In this document: one piece after another, positions 20,960 to 34,353 of the stretch
How the letters are laid out: every line of letters begins with the position of its first letter
Position numbering within the stretch: the first letter of the stretch is position 1
DNA from: Cepaea nemoralis
Lineage: Eukaryota; Mollusca; Gastropoda; Stylommatophora; Helicidae
Length of the DNA stretch: 64,000 bases
Assembly (NCBI GenBank): GCA_014155875.1
Contig: JACEFZ010016150.1
Span: 86,001 to 150,000, forward strand
Direction of reading: 5' to 3'
The notes under the pieces: model-generated
The model's input: only the letters and a program-made list of their open reading frames with translations
What the model was told of the DNA's origin: nothing
The model's database searches: none
Program-made: the position numbers and the translations under genes

Positions 20960-22095
20960 ACTGGTTAATAGACAGTCTATCAATGTTTACTATTACAATA
21001 CCTAATACATGATAATAGACAGTCCATCAATGTTTACTATTACAATACCTAATACATGATAATAGACAGTCCATCAATGTTTACTATTCAGTTATCAGTT
21101 GGGGTATCTTCGTTGCACTCCGGACATGTCCATAGGTGCTCAGATCCTTCCCCCAGCATATGCATCAGCGTCCGGTGGCTAATAGTGCCAGTTCTGTGTT
21201 GGTTGACGAGGCGCTTTGTTTTCCCGATGTACCTCTCGCGTCTGGCTGTGCCGATTCTTACTCCCAGGTCTTTCATCCTGGAAAGCGATGTGGAATCACT
21301 GGCGTCAAAATCCTCTGTTCTCGCCATATCTTTAAGGGCGTTAATGACATCGGCACGATCCATGGACTGGCCATCTACAGGGGGTGCAGAGCCAGCCAAT
21401 TTATCAGCTCGTTCATTTTCCTCGACTCCCGCATGTCCCGGGACGAAGATGAAGGTGACTTTGCGGACAACAGACTTCCGCAGCGACTCAGTCCACTGTC
21501 TACGTACAGATCCAGCTTCGACCTTCTGAATCATGCTCATTGAATCACTTAGTACACACATGTTGGTATAATGCTGTGATTCCAGCCATATGAAAGCCTG
21601 TGTAACTGCCATCACCTCCATCGTCATGCTGCTCGTGGTCATAGAGTGGGCACCACTGGATTCTTGAACGGTTCGGCCCGCTGAACGGGCTGTAAATGCC
21701 CACGCACTTCTCTGCTGCTTTACAACAGATCCATCTGTATAGATGAGCACTTCGGGGCTATCTGAGTGATCATAGATGAGCGCATTAACCTCTGCATTGA
21801 CAGCGGCAGGGTTCTGCTCTCTGCACCGTCTGTCGAGTGTGATAATGCAGGAGAAGGTACACTTAAAAGCTGGAGGCACCGGCACCCATTCCTTGCCGGG
21901 GTTGATACTGGTAAGACTGCAGACCTGTCCGACGACATCTTCTGCCCGACCCATCCATGATTTGCCCCTCTTTAGCCTGTCACCCTTTTCTCTGAATACA
22001 GATACAAATATTTTATTATGTTTACTATTACAATACCTAATACATGCTAATAGACAGTCCATCAATGTTTACTATTACAATACCTAATACTTGCA
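20960..22095. repeat. 47-bp minisatellite split by a LINE
   Basis: Units with AGACAGTCCATCAATGTTTA and CAATACCTAATACATGATAA lie at 20968-21088 (about 2.5 copies) and 22018-22095 (about 1.5). The intervening 21089-22017 is an inserted LINE fragment flanked by a 12-bp duplication of array sequence. Confidence 0.88.
21089..22017 (-). mobile_element. 5'-truncated LINE insertion with RNase H domain
   Basis: ATGTTTACTATT at 21077-21088 and 22018-22029 is a 12-bp target duplication. The single open frame covers the end of a LINE polyprotein: KRGKSWMGRAEDV, then RNase H blocks LIYTDGSV (Asp), TMEVMAV (Glu), LSDSMSMI (Asp) and PGHAGVEENERADKLAG, and a C-terminal HLWTCPECNE knuckle-like end. It is close to the full element at 59139-62940 in domain order and wording. 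No frameshift appears within the fragment, so it looks young. Truncation removes EN and RT, so it cannot move by itself. Confidence 0.9.
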
Positions 22096-22524
22096 TTCTG
22101 TATATATGCAGATTTATGTAATGGATCCTGCTGGCTCAGAAGATGCATTATGTAACACTGTCTTTCACACAGCTTAGGTCATAAATAACTTATCCAACAG
22201 ACATTTCTCTTTATTCCGATTGGTCAGTTCTTTCTATTACTAATCAACCACACAGGTTCTCTTTATTATGAATCATCAGTTCTCTTTATTACTATTCTTC
22301 GGTCTCTTTATTCTCTTTATTATGAAAATTGCTGATGAAAATACCAGGTAATAAAGCTACTAATGCCACCATAAACATCTTTATCATGGTCCATGTTGTG
22401 AAAATATCATTAAGGGAGGAAATCTGCGACAAAACACTGCCTGTCTGCACACACAAAGTTATGGGGCATGAAACCAATTAAAACTGATAAAAAGAACAGA
22501 TGTATTGGGATTCCAACAATTGTG

Positions 22525-22690
22525 TAGGATATAGTGGACAGAAAAGAGTGTTGATGATATGGACAGAGAAGAAAGTTGAGGATATCATGGACAGAGAAGA
22601 ATGTAGAGAATATCACGGACAGAGAAGAATGTTGAGGATATCATGGAAAGAAGAAAGTTGAGGATATCATGGACAGAGAATAAAGAAAAT
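22525..22690. repeat. 27-28 bp minisatellite
   Basis: About six copies of GAGGATATCATGGACAGAGA plus AGAATGTT. From 22096 to 22520 there are only short CTCTTTATTATGAAT repeats and no gene. Confidence 0.85.
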
Positions 22691-23014
22691 GCTGAGGTAT
22701 TGACAGTTACAGGTGTTATGAGATCAGTCGTCAAAAGAATAAGAAAAATGAAATTATATTTATGTCGTTAGTGAAGGTCATTGTCATTATTATCATTGTC
22801 CTCTGGAAAGGTCCACTGTTGCTCCGAGCTCCTCCTCAACATCTCCACCAGCATATATCGACTGATCGCACCAGTCCTGTACTGTATTTATACTCCAGTA
22901 TTTATGAGATGTATCAACAGAAGTGGTGGAATAGATATATTAGCTTTATGTGCGAAAATACCCGACAAGAAAATAATAGAAAGACAGAGACCTTATTCTT
23001 TGTATTTCTAAAAA

Positions 23015-23608
23015 GTAGTCCAGTGTTTAGTTGTAAAGTAGTCCAGTGTTGTAAAGTAGTCCAGTGTTGTAAAGTAATCCAGTGTTTAGTTTTAAAGTAG
23101 TCCAGTGTTTAGTTGTAAAGTAGTCCAGTGTTTAGTTGTAAAGTAGTCCAGTGTTTAGTTGTAAAGTAGTCCAGTGTTGTAAAGTAGTCCAGAGTTTTGT
23201 TGTAAAGTAGTCCAGTGTTTAGTTGTAAAGTAGTCCAGTGTTGTAAAGTAGTCCAGTGTTGTAAAGTAGTCCAGTGTTTAGTTGTAAAGTAATCCAGTGT
23301 TTAGTTGTAAAGTAGTCCAGTGTTTAGTTGTAAAGTAGTCCAGTGTTTAGTTGTAAATTAGTCCAGTGTTTAGTTGTAAAGTAGTCCAGTGTTTAGTTGT
23401 AAAGTAGTCCAGTGTTTAGTTGTAAAGAAGTCCAGTGTTTAGTTGTAAAGTATTCCAGTGTTTAGTTGTAAAGTAGTCCAGTGTTTAGTTGTAAAGTAAT
23501 CCAGTGTTTAGTTGTAAAGTAGTCCAGTGTTTAGTTGTAAAGTAGTCCAGTGTTTAGTTGTAAAGTAGTCCAGTGTTGTAAAGTAGTCCAGTGTTTAGTT
23601 GTAAAGGG
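23015..23608. repeat. 23-bp minisatellite with an 18-bp variant
   Basis: About 26 copies of GTTTAGTTGTAAAGTAGTCC plus AGT. In some units TTTAG is missing, giving an 18-bp period. Coding potential is nil, since TAG and TAA recur. Confidence 0.95.
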
Positions 23609-23689
23609 TGAAATCTGTCACAGTATCTTACCTAATCTGTCCTTGAACTTTGACTAAGCAAAGAATCACAAGTCCTGGTATTCAAGTTT

Positions 23690-23930
23690 CTCTTATTTGT
23701 TATTACAATATGTAATCTCCTATTCTAACATGTTATTTGTTATTCTGGCATGTTATGTGTTATTGAAACATGTCATTTGTTATTCTAGTATGTCATTTAT
23801 TATTCTGTCATGCTATTTGTTATTGTAACATGTTATTTGTTATTCCAGAATGTCATGGATTATTCTAACATGTTATTTGCTATTCTAAGAAGTTATTTCT
23901 TGTGATTTGTTATTCTAGTATGCACAACAT
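23690..23930. repeat. Degenerate 20-bp repeat
   Basis: About 11 copies resembling CATGTTATTTGTTATTCTAA. The stretch 23931-24435 is AT-rich and holds nothing I recognise. Confidence 0.8.
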
Positions 23931-24439
23931 GTCATTCCATATGCAGACTTTTCTGTTCTTGTTTAATCTAGCACTCGTTGTATCTCTTTCAATATACTTT
24001 CTTCCTCATTATTTTTCATGATCTCTAAGAGATTTAATATAATATAAGCACACTGTGAGTCCATCCATATTTGCTCCTGTTAAGTTTTGACTATTGTTAA
24101 GTTTTGAGGATTGTTAGGATTTCTGAGGAGAAAGATATGAGCACCCACAATTTTGGGTTAGGAACCTCTTTTGGTGGTATTTTTTAGTAATTCTTTAATG
24201 TAGTTGTACTAGTGTTTTTTTTGGTTTTGTTTTATTAACTTATGAAGATTTTCTAGCCGCAATGTCCATTCTGTCCTTTTGTGATTGTGTTCCTGTAAAG
24301 CTGACATCTGCCAGTGGCTGTTTTTATTGATTCATTCATTGTATTTTTATAGATTTATCTGCAGTTCAACCCATTTCAGTTTCCCTTGCTAAACTCAGCT
24401 AAAGATGTTAGATCTGTGAAAAATAATATGTTGTTTCTT

Positions 24440-24765
24440 TAAGAGTGCAGAATGTTGACTTTTTAGTATACAGAATGTTGGCTTTTTAATACACAGAATG
24501 TTGATTCTTTAATATTTAGAATGTTGGCTCTTTAATATATAGAATGTTGGTTTATAATATACAGAATGTTGGCTTTTTAATATACAGAATGTTGGTTCTT
24601 TAATATATAGAATGTTGGCTCTTTAATATACAGAATGTTGGCTCTTTAATGTATAGAATGTTGGTTGTTTATACATAAAATGTTGGTAAGCAACAATAAC
24701 AACATTAGCAACAATAACAACATCAGCAACAATAACAACAGCAGCAACAATAACAACATAATAAA
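24440..24765. repeat. 24-bp repeat followed by (AAC)n
   Basis: About ten copies of TTTAATATACAGAATGTTGG, then AACAATAACAACATTAGC-type trinucleotides from about 24688. Another isolated unit lies near 25485 (TTCTTTAATATGCAGAATG). Confidence 0.88.
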
Positions 24766-25019
24766 TAAAATGACACAATAAATGTTATAATAAATAAAAA
24801 TGTAATAAATACAATATATTTCATGGCACAAAATATCACATTTATAAATGTGGAGAATGTTGATTATTTTACTCCATCCAAATGTTTCTTTATATACACA
24901 AAGTGTTGACTTTTATATAAAATGCATATTTGTGTCGTTTTTAAAACTGTCATTTACTGCCAATATAGTACCTTGCCTGTGTATGGTAGGGGGGTCATTG
25001 AGTCTGAGGAATAAAGGCC

Positions 25020-25165
25020 ACCTGGCTAGTGCAGTCGCCTCGAACTGTGCAGGTTAGGATTTTCTTTTTGCACTCGACAGAACAAAAATCCCACATCTTA
25101 CCGAGGGATCGAACCCGGGTCTCCTGAAGGAGAATCCGGCATTCTAGCCACTCGGCCAGCCACTC
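25020..25165 (-). mobile_element. tRNA-derived SINE with intact boxes A and B
   Basis: In reverse, GTGGCTGGCCGAGTGGCTAG (box A TGGCCGAGTGG) is followed 35 bp later by CCCGGGTTCGATCCCTCGG (box B GGTTCGATCCC), then GATGTGGGATTTTTGTTC. It is the best-preserved pol III promoter pair in the window. A full acceptor stem is missing, so I call it a SINE and not a tRNA gene. It belongs to a different family from the other tRNA-like repeats here. Confidence 0.8.
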
Positions 25166-25529
25166 TTCTGTGTAACCATACAAAATATTAAGTCTTTTCT
25201 GACAAAATTCACACAGAATTGCCTCAGTCTCTCTTAGATCACACAAGGAGCATCTCAGCACTGGGCACACAATCCCTAGCCCATTGAGGATCCAGATGTG
25301 TGTATAGCAGAACCACACATGCTATCAATTGTTAAAAAAATACATGTATAAAATGTTTGTGTAACCATATTGAGTTTTTGTGTGTCTATGTTAACATATG
25401 AATATATATATTATTTTTATAACCATATAAAATAGTCAGTTACAAAGAAATATATACATATATATATTTTCTCAACTTTACAAAATGTTAATTCTTTAAT
25501 ATGCAGAATGTAGGTTGTCATACATGATT

Positions 25530-26215
25530 ATGCTGTTAACATGTATACAGTAATGCTATTTACCAGACTGTCATACATGATTATGCTGTTACTGGTGCAC
25601 CAAACTCCAAGGTAGAGCATGTAAAACACGAGTCTTCCGATCGTCAAAGTGAGTACCCCTCCTGTAGATGTTTCATCCTCTCTATCGTTATGACACTCTT
25701 CATGTGATGGTCTCAAACAAGTGATTCCTGTTGTGTTTTCACATCTGTGAAGTCTGCTATTATGCCTGGCACTTCTTTTTTCGTTCGCTTGAAATGTTGT
25801 CTCTTGTTTGAGCTTCACTCTCTTGTCTAGTTCACTCAGGGTCCACAGAGTTTATCTTCCACTGCTGTTACTCTAGGATAGAAGGTTTGCCTGGATATGT
25901 TGTATATTGGGCAGTCTCAGAGTATGTGATCTGCTGTCTGCTGTACCAATCCACATGTACACATGGCTGATTCACCAATCTTGAATTTTGTATACGTGTG
26001 GTTATGTAATCTATTGTGTCCTGTTCTGAGGCACAGAATAATGATTTATTATGGTCTGTCCATAAAGTGGTAATTGTCTTGAGCTGGTGTTAGTGATTTT
26101 CTGATTGATTTGGTAATTCTTTTCTTGTGGTGGTATGTAACCGGCACATCATGTTCTTCTATTACTCCTGCCTTGGTTATGTTTAACATTGATAATTGTC
26201 TCCCCTACCACTAAC
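25530..26215 (-). pseudogene. LINE polyprotein C-terminal relic F
   Basis: Reverse frames read ILCLRTGHNRLHNHTY, IGESAMCTCGLVQQTADHIL, DCPIYNISRQTFYP and KLCGP. This is the LRTGH...C-x-CG...EHIL-x-DCP zinc-binding end common to Jockey-type LINEs and relatives. It contains stops. No RT catalytic block is present. Confidence 0.7.
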
Positions 26216-26499
26216 CGTCTTTGTGACCACTACTCTCCCCTTGGGCATGCAGACATCAGAATCCATTGTAACCCGTATCCTTTCATGGTATGTCTTGAGC
26301 TGGACTGAGTGGAAACCAGGTTCTTTTCATTGTCCGCTTAGTCTCTGTCGCAGTCTCTGCAGTTGTGACTTTCTAAAATACACAAATATTTGTTGCCATG
26401 CCAACATATTTGTAATGAGTGACTCAGCAAAAAAGAGTAGAAATGGTGACCTTTCCTATAGCACGATCACAAGTGACACGTGTGCCGTGCCCGTGGTTT

Positions 26500-29400
26500 C
26501 ATCTCTCATTGTGACATCCCTGTACCTCCTGCCAGGCCCGCTCCAGTGATTTCATTTTATATTGTGACATCCCTGTACCTCCTGCCAGGCCCGCTCCAGT
26601 GATTTCATTTTATATTGTGACATCCCTGTACCTCCTGTCAGGCCTGCTCCAGTGATTTCATTTCACATTGTGACATCCCTGTACCTCCTGTCAGGGCCAC
26701 TCCAGTGATTTCATTTCACATTGTGACATCCCTGTACCTCCTGTCAGTGCTGCTCCAGTGATTTCATCTCTCACTGTGACATCCCAGTGATTTCATCTCT
26801 CACTGACATCCTTGTACCTGATGTATGTGCCGCTCCAGTGATTTCATCTCTCACTGAGACATCCTTGACCTCATGTCTGTGCCGCTTCAGTGATTTCATC
26901 TCTCACTGTGACATCCTTGACCTCATGTCAGTGCCGCTGCAGTGATTTCATCTCTCGTTGTGACATCCCAGACCTCATGTCAGTGCTGCTCCAGTGATTT
27001 CATCTCTCATTGTGACATCCAAGTACCTTATGTCAGTGCTGCCGCAGTGATTTCATCTCTCATTGTGACATCCCTGTACCTCATGTCAGTGTTACTTTAG
27101 TGATTTCATCTCCCATTGTGACATCCCAGTACCTCATGTCAGTGCTACTTCAGTGATTTCATCTCTCATTGTGACATCCCTGTACCTCGTGTCACTGCCG
27201 CTCCAGTGATTTCGTCTCTCATGTGACATCCCTGCACATCATGTCAGTGCTACTTTAGTGATTTCATCTCTCATTGTGACATTGCAGTACCTTATGTCAG
27301 TGCCGTTCCAGTGATTTCATCTCACATTGTGACATCCCAGTTACTTCATCTCACATTGTGACATCCCAGTGATTTAATCTCTTATTGTGACATCCCAGTG
27401 ATTTCATCTCTCATTGTGACATCCCAGTGATTTCATCTCACATTGTGACATCCCGGTGATTTCATCTCACATTGTGACATCCCAGTCATTTCATCTCTCA
27501 TTGTGACATCCCAGTGATTTCATCTCTCATTGTGACATACCAGTGATTTCATCTCTCATTGTGACATCCCAGTGATTTCATCTCGCATTGTGACATCCCA
27601 GTGATTTCATCTCTCATTGTGACATCCCAGTGATTTCATCTCTCGTGAAATCCCAGTGATTTCATCTCTCATTGTGACATCCCAGTGATTTCACCTCTCA
27701 TTGTGACATCCCAGTGATTTCATCTCACATTGTGACATCTCAGTGATTTCATCTCACATTGTGACATCCTAGTGATTTCATATCACATTGTGACATCCCA
27801 GTGATTTCATCTCACATTGTGACATCCCAGTGATTTCATCTCTCATATTGACGTCCCAGTGATTTCATCTCACATTGTGACATCCCAGTGATTTCATCTC
27901 ACATTGTGACATCCCGGTGATTTCATCTCACATTGTGACATCCCAGTCATTTCATCTCACATTGTGACATCCCAGTGATTTCATCTCACATTGTGACATC
28001 CCAGTGATTTCATCTCACATTGTGACATCCCAGTAATTTCATCTCTCATTTTGACGTCCCAGTGATTTCATCTCACATTGTGACATCCCAGTGATTTCAT
28101 CTCTCACTGTGACATCCTTGACCTCATGTCAGTGCCGCTGCAGTGATTTCATCTCTCGTTGTGACATCCCAGACCTCATGTCAGTGCTGCTCCAGTGATT
28201 TCATCTCTCATTGTGACATCCAAGTACCTTATGTCAGTGCTGCCGCAGTGATTTCATCTCTCATTGTGACATCCCTGTACCTCATGTCAGTGTTACTTTA
28301 GTGATTTCATCTCCCATTGTGACATCCCAGTACCTCATGTCAGTGCTACTTCAGTGATTTCATCTCTCATTGTGACATCCCTGTACCTCGTGTCACTGCC
28401 GCTCCAGTGATTTCGTCTCTCATGTGACATCCCTGCACATCATGTCAGTGCTACTTTAGTGATTTCATCTCTCATTGTGACATTGCAGTACCTTATGTCA
28501 GTGCCGTTCCAGTGATTTCATCTCACATTGTGACATCCCAGTTACTTCATCTCACATTGTGACATCCCAGTGATTTAATCTCTTATTGTGACATCCCAGT
28601 GATTTCATCTCTCATTGTGACATCCCAGTGATTTCATCTCACATTGTGACATCCCGGTGATTTCATCTCACATTGTGACATCCCAGTCATTTCATCTCTC
28701 ATTGTGACATCCCAGTGATTTCATCTATCATTGTGACATACCAGTGATTTCATCTCTCATTGTGACATCCCAGTGATTTCATCTCGCATTGTGACATCCC
28801 AGTGATTTCATCTCTCATTGTGACATCCCAGTGATTTCATCTCTCGTGAAATCCCAGTGATTTCATCTCTCATTGTGACATCCCAGTGATTTCACCTCTC
28901 ATTGTGACATCCCAGTGATTTCATCTCACATTGTGACATCTCAGTGATTTCATCTCACATTGTGACATCCTAGTGATTTCATATCACATTGTGACATCCC
29001 AGTGATTTCATCTCACATTGTGACATCCCAGTGATTTCATCTCTCATATTGACGTCCCAGTGATTTCATCTCACATTGTGACATCCCAGTGATTTCATCT
29101 CACATTGTGACATCCCGGTGATTTCATCTCACATTGTGACATCCCAGTCATTTCATCTCACATTGTGACATCCCAGTGATTTCATCTCACATTGTGACAT
29201 CCCAGTGATTTCATCTCACATTGTGACATCCCAGTAATTTCATCTCTCATTTTGACGTCCCAGTGATTTCATCTCACATTGTGACATCCCAGTGATTTCA
29301 TCTCTATTTTGACATCTCAGTGATTTCATCTCACATTGTGACATCCCAGTGATTTCATCTCTCATTGTGACATCCCAGTGATTTCATCTCACATTGTGAC

Positions 29401-30110
29401 ATCCCAGTGATTTCATCTCTCATTGTGACATCCCAGTGATTTCATCTCTCATTGTGACATCCCAGTGATTTAATCTCTCATTGTGACATCCCAGTGATTT
29501 CATCTCTCATTGTGACATCCCAGTGATTTCATCTCTCATTGTGACATCCCAGTGATTTCATCTCTCATTGTGATGTCCCAGTGATTTCATTTCTCATTGT
29601 GACATCCCAGTGATTTCATCTCTATTTTGACATCTCAGTGATTTCATCTCACATTGTGACATCCCAGTGATTTCATCTCTCATTGTGACATCCCAGTGAT
29701 TTCATCTCTATTTTGACATCTCAGTGATTTCATCTCACATTGTGACATCCCAGTGATTTCATCTCTCATTTTGACGTCCCAGTGATTTCATCTCACATTG
29801 TGACATCCCAGTGATTTCATCTCACATTGTGATATCCCAGTGATTTTATCTCTCATTATGACATCCCAGTGATTTCATCTCTCATTGTGACATCCCAGTG
29901 ATGTCATCTCTCATTGTGACGTCCCAGTGATTTCATCTCTCATTATGACATCCCAGTGATTTCATCTCTCATTGTGATGTCCCAGTGATTTCATCTCTCA
30001 TTGTGACATCCCAGTGATTTCATCTCTCATTGTGACATCCCAGTGATTTAATCTCTCATTGTGACATCCCAGTGATTTCATCTCTCATTTTGACGTCCCA
30101 GTAACTCATG
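26500..30110. repeat. 30-bp minisatellite, about 115 units
   Basis: The unit reads CAGTGATTTCATCTCTCATT plus GTGACATCCC, with CTC/CAC alternation. The left part has longer composite units carrying TGTACCTCATGTCAGTGC, from which the simple 30-bp form seems to have been trimmed. A block of about 1.2 kb is duplicated within it. Confidence 0.95.
26890..29290. repeat. 1.2-kb near-identical duplication within the 30-bp array
   Basis: The variant order beginning CACTGTGACATCCTTGACC is found at about 26904 and again 1201 bp later at about 28105, and stays in register until about 28090 and 29291. I found one clear difference: CATCTCTCATTGTGACATAC near 27522 against CATCTATCATTG near 28723. Confidence 0.85.
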
Positions 30111-30399
30111 TCAGTGTTTGGGAGCTGTGGCTGGTGCCCATCTCAGGATTTGAAGGTACAGGGTTTGATTTAAGTATAGGACTGACTTTTTTCAGTAGTC
30201 ATTTACACCTAATGATATCATACCTTGGGTATTCATAATGCCCATGTTAAACATTGCCTCAACGAGTCATGTATTATTGATTATTTTTCATGCGTTTTAA
30301 TGCTTATTGTTCTTTTGTTGTCAAAGAATTGCTTCATAAGAGATGTTGATTGAAAGAATGTATGAGAGGAAATAGAGAAGAAGGGCAGAATGTCAGACG

Positions 30400-30470
30400 G
30401 GCCTGCGTGCCCAATTCTTAACCCTTGGAAAATAAAGATTTACTTACTTACTTACTACTTACTACAGGTC
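30400..30470 (+). mobile_element. 3' end of an unidentified LINE/SINE with (TTAC)n tail
   Basis: GGAAAATAAAGATTTACTTA followed by CTTACTTACTACTTACTAC is a polyadenylation-like hexamer plus a short-repeat tail, a common retroposon 3' end. No target duplication was recognised and the body (30110-30400) has no domains. Confidence 0.4.
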
Positions 30471-30650
30471 CTCCTGATTTCTGGGATAGTGAGATCTCAG
30501 TATAGGACTGATTTTTTCCAGGAATCATTTCTACTTAAAGTTATCACAGGTCCTTCCTCCTGATATCTCGGATAGTGAGATCTCGGTATAGGACTGGCTT
30601 TTTTCAGGAATCATTTATACCTAATGGTGTTACAGGTCCTACTGATCTTT
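30465..30650. repeat. Tandem repeat, about 100 bp, two copies plus partials
   Basis: GGATAGTGAGATCTCAGTAT, GGACTGATTTTTTCCAGG and CAGGTCCT recur at 30470, 30560 and partially at 30150 and 30640. Confidence 0.7.
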
Positions 30651-30659
30651 CGGATAGTT

Positions 30660-32610
30660 ATGCACGTGGAGAACACAGCAGTAGGACAGCACATGGACAA
30701 CCCCACAGCAGTAGGACATCACACAGAAATGTACACGTGGAAAATCCTACACCAGTAGGACATCACACATAGTTGTGCACATGGAAAACCCCACAGCAGT
30801 AGGACAGCACATGGACAGCCTCACAGCAGTAGGACATCACACAACAGTAGGACATCACACAACAGTAGGACATCACAGAGAAATGTACACGTGGAAAATC
30901 CTACATGAGTAGGACATCACACATTGTTGTGCACATGGAAAACCCCACAGCAGTAGGACAGCACATGGACAGCCTCACAGCAGTAGGACATCACACAACA
31001 GTAGGACATCACACAACAGTAGGACATCACAGAGAAATGTACACGTGGAAAATCCTACATGAGTAGGACATCACACATTGTTGTGCACATAGACATCCCC
31101 AAAGCAGTAGGACAGCACATGGGCAACGCCACAGCAGTAGGACATCACATAGAGTTGAGCACATGGAAAACCACACAGCAGTAGGATATCACACAACAGT
31201 AGGACATCACACAGCATAGGGCATCACACAAAGTAGGACATCACACAGCAGCAGGAAATCACACAGCAGCAGGACATCACACAGCAGCAGGAAATCACAC
31301 AGCAGCAGGACATCACACAGCAGCAGGACATCACACAACAGTAGGACATCACACAGCATAGGACATCACACAGCAGTAGGACATCACACAAAGTAGGACA
31401 TCACACAAAGTAGGACATCACACAGCAGCAGGAAATCGCACAGCAGTAGGACATCACACAGCAGTAGGACATCACACAGCATTAAGACATCACAAAGAAT
31501 TGAGCACATGGAAAAACCCCACAGCAGTAGGACATCACACAGCAGTAGGACATCACACAGCAGTAGGACATCACACAGCTGCAATACATCACACAGCAGT
31601 AGAACATCATACAGCAGTAGAACATCATACAGCAATAGAACATCATACAAATTAGGAAATCACACAGCAGTAGAACATCACACAGCAGTAGAACATCACA
31701 CAGCAGTAGAACATCACACAGCAGTAGAACATCACACAGCAGTAGAACATCATACAGCAGAACATCACACAGCAGTAGAACATCACACAGCAGTAGAACA
31801 TCATACAGCAGTAGAACATCATACAGCAGTAGAACATCATACAGCAGTAGAACATCACACAAATTAGGAAATCAAACAGCAGTAGGACATCATACAAATT
31901 AGGAAATCACACAGCAGTAGAACATCACACAAATTAGGAAATCACACAGCAGTAGAACATCATACAAATTAGGAAATCACACAGCAGTAGAACATCATAC
32001 AGCAGTAGAACATCATACAGCAGTAGAACATCATACAAATTAGGAAATCACACAGCAGTAGGACATCACACAGCAGTAGAACATCACACAGCAGTAGGAC
32101 ATCACACAGCAGTAGAACATCACACAGCAGTAGAACATCATACAGCAGTAGAACATCACACAGCAGTAGAACATCACACAGCAGTAGAACAGCACACAGC
32201 AGTGGGTCATCACACAGCAGCGGGACATTACACATCAGTAGGACATCACACAGCAGCAGGACATCACACAGCAGCGGGACATCACACAGCAGTGGGACAT
32301 CACACAGCAGTGGGACATCACACAGCAGCAGGACATCATACAGCAGCAGGACATCATACAGCAGTAGGACATCACACAGCAGTAGGACATCACAAAGCAG
32401 TAGAACATCATACAGCAGCAGGACATCACACAGCAGCAGGACATCATACAGCAGTAGGACATCACACAGCAGTAGGACATCACACAGCAGCAGGACATCA
32501 CACAGCAGCAGGACATCACACAGCATTAAGACATCACAAAAAAATTGAGCTGAGCACATGGAAAAGCCCAACAGCAGTAGGACATCACACAGCAGTAGGA
32601 CATCAAATCA
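30660..32610. repeat. 18-bp minisatellite with composite left part
   Basis: Roughly 100 units of CAGCAGTAGGACATCACA or CAGCAGTAGAACATCACA. On the left, composite units of about 150 bp carry GTACACGTGGAAAATCCTAC and GTTGTGCACATGGAAAACCC. Length 18 is divisible by three, so long frames open on both strands. I do not regard them as genes. Confidence 0.94.
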
Positions 32611-32829
32611 GTCTTCATAAAACAACAACAGGTGTTCTCACATAACTTGGTGCATTGATCAGTTTTTCATCCTGACTTGAAACAGACATATGTTTACTGG
32701 CTAAATACTGTTATATTTAATTCTGTTTGGAAACATTTTGTCTTTGTATGCTTGCCATTAAACTTTATGACACTGTTGTGTTCTTTTTAAAATTTAAAAA
32801 AAAACCAAAACTAAACAATATTGACACTG

Positions 32830-33370
32830 TTTGTATTCTCAACATTTAGCTAAATTGACACTGTCTGTATAACCATCATTAAGCTATTTGGAACCATTGT
32901 GTTTGTCTGCCTGCCATTAAGCTATGTAGACAATGTTTGTGTTCCCAACATAGCTATATAGACAATGTTTGTGTTCCCAACATAGCTATATAGGCAATGT
33001 TTGTATATCCAACATTAAAGCTATATGGATGATGTTTTCATACCCAATATTAAGTTATATTAACAATGTTTGTATAACCAGCATTAAGCTGTATGGATGG
33101 TGTTTACCTACCCAATATTAACAATGTTTGTATAACCAACATTAAGCTATATGGATGATGTTTTCATACCCAATATTAAGTTATATTAACAATGTTTGTA
33201 TAACCAGCATTAAGCTGTATGGGTGGTGTTTACCTACCCAATATTAACAATGTTTGTATAACCAACATTAAGCTATATGGATGATGTTTTCATACCCAGT
33301 ATTAAGCAGTATTAACAATGTTTGTATTCCTGACATTAAGCTGTACAGACAATGTTTGTGCACCCAACAT
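32830..33370. repeat. Degenerate 38-40 bp repeat with a 120-bp higher-order unit
   Basis: AACATTAAGCTATATGGATG, ATGTTTTCATACCCAATATT and ACAATGTTTGTATAACC alternate. A block from about 33020 recurs about 122 bp later. From 33370 to 33765 I see nothing. Confidence 0.8.
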
Positions 33371-34353
33371 TAAGCTGTTTGGACATTGTTATCCTGATTG
33401 CCAGCCTTTGATATGCATCCATCAGTTTTGATATTTTTGCACAGAATTTTGGGTGTACACATTTAGCACTTTCTTGCTCATCTAGTATTCATCAACACAT
33501 TGTTTGTAGCACTTGCAGAAATCCCGCTTGGCTTGATCAGAAAAAGTACAACTATACGTTTTAATTTTCAGTTCCTACAAAGCATGTTTTACTGTTGCCA
33601 ATAAAAAAGATCTTTACTGAGAGCCGCGTCTTAGAGTTGTTACATTCTAGAGATCATCTGTTAGCTGAGGACGAGGAAGGGGCACGTATGGGAATTCCTA
33701 GAGTGCTGTGATGTTGATTCTTGACTCAACCCACACAACTCAACTCTAGAGGTTGGTTATGGCTTATGGGCATATACATAGAGAATCGTCTCAGTTGTGG
33801 AAGATGACATAGACATGGGAATCGTCTCAGTTGTGACTGACTGACATAGACATGGAGAATCGTCTCATTTATGGCTGACTGACATAGCCATAGAGAATCG
33901 TCTCATTTATGGCTGATGACATAGACGTAGAGAATCGTCTCATTTATGACTGACTGACATAGAAGTAGAGAATCGTCTCATTTATGACTGACTGACATAG
34001 ACATAGAGAATCGTCTCATTTATGACTGACTGACATAGACATAGAGAATCGTCTCATTTATGACAGACTGACATAGACATAGAGAATTGTCTCATTTATG
34101 ACTGACTGACATAGACGAAGAATCATCTCAGTTGTGACTAACTGACATAGACATGGAGAATCGTCTCATTTATGGCTGACTGACGTAGACATAGAGAATC
34201 GTCACAGTTGTGGTTGACTGACATAGACATGGGAATCGTCTCAGTTGTGGCTGACTGACATAGACATGGGAATCGTCTCAGTTATGACTGACTGACATAG
34301 ACGAAGAATCATCTCAGTTGTGACTAACTGACATAGACATGGATAATCGTCTC

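Noticed and set aside
25020..25165. A functional tRNA gene
   Set aside because: Boxes A and B are excellent, but I cannot pair an acceptor stem and the body continues as non-tRNA sequence, so a SINE is more likely.
31384..32645. Apparent histidine- or leucine/cysteine-rich proteins on both strands
   Set aside because: This is 18-bp array translation. There is no start context, signal or non-repeat domain.
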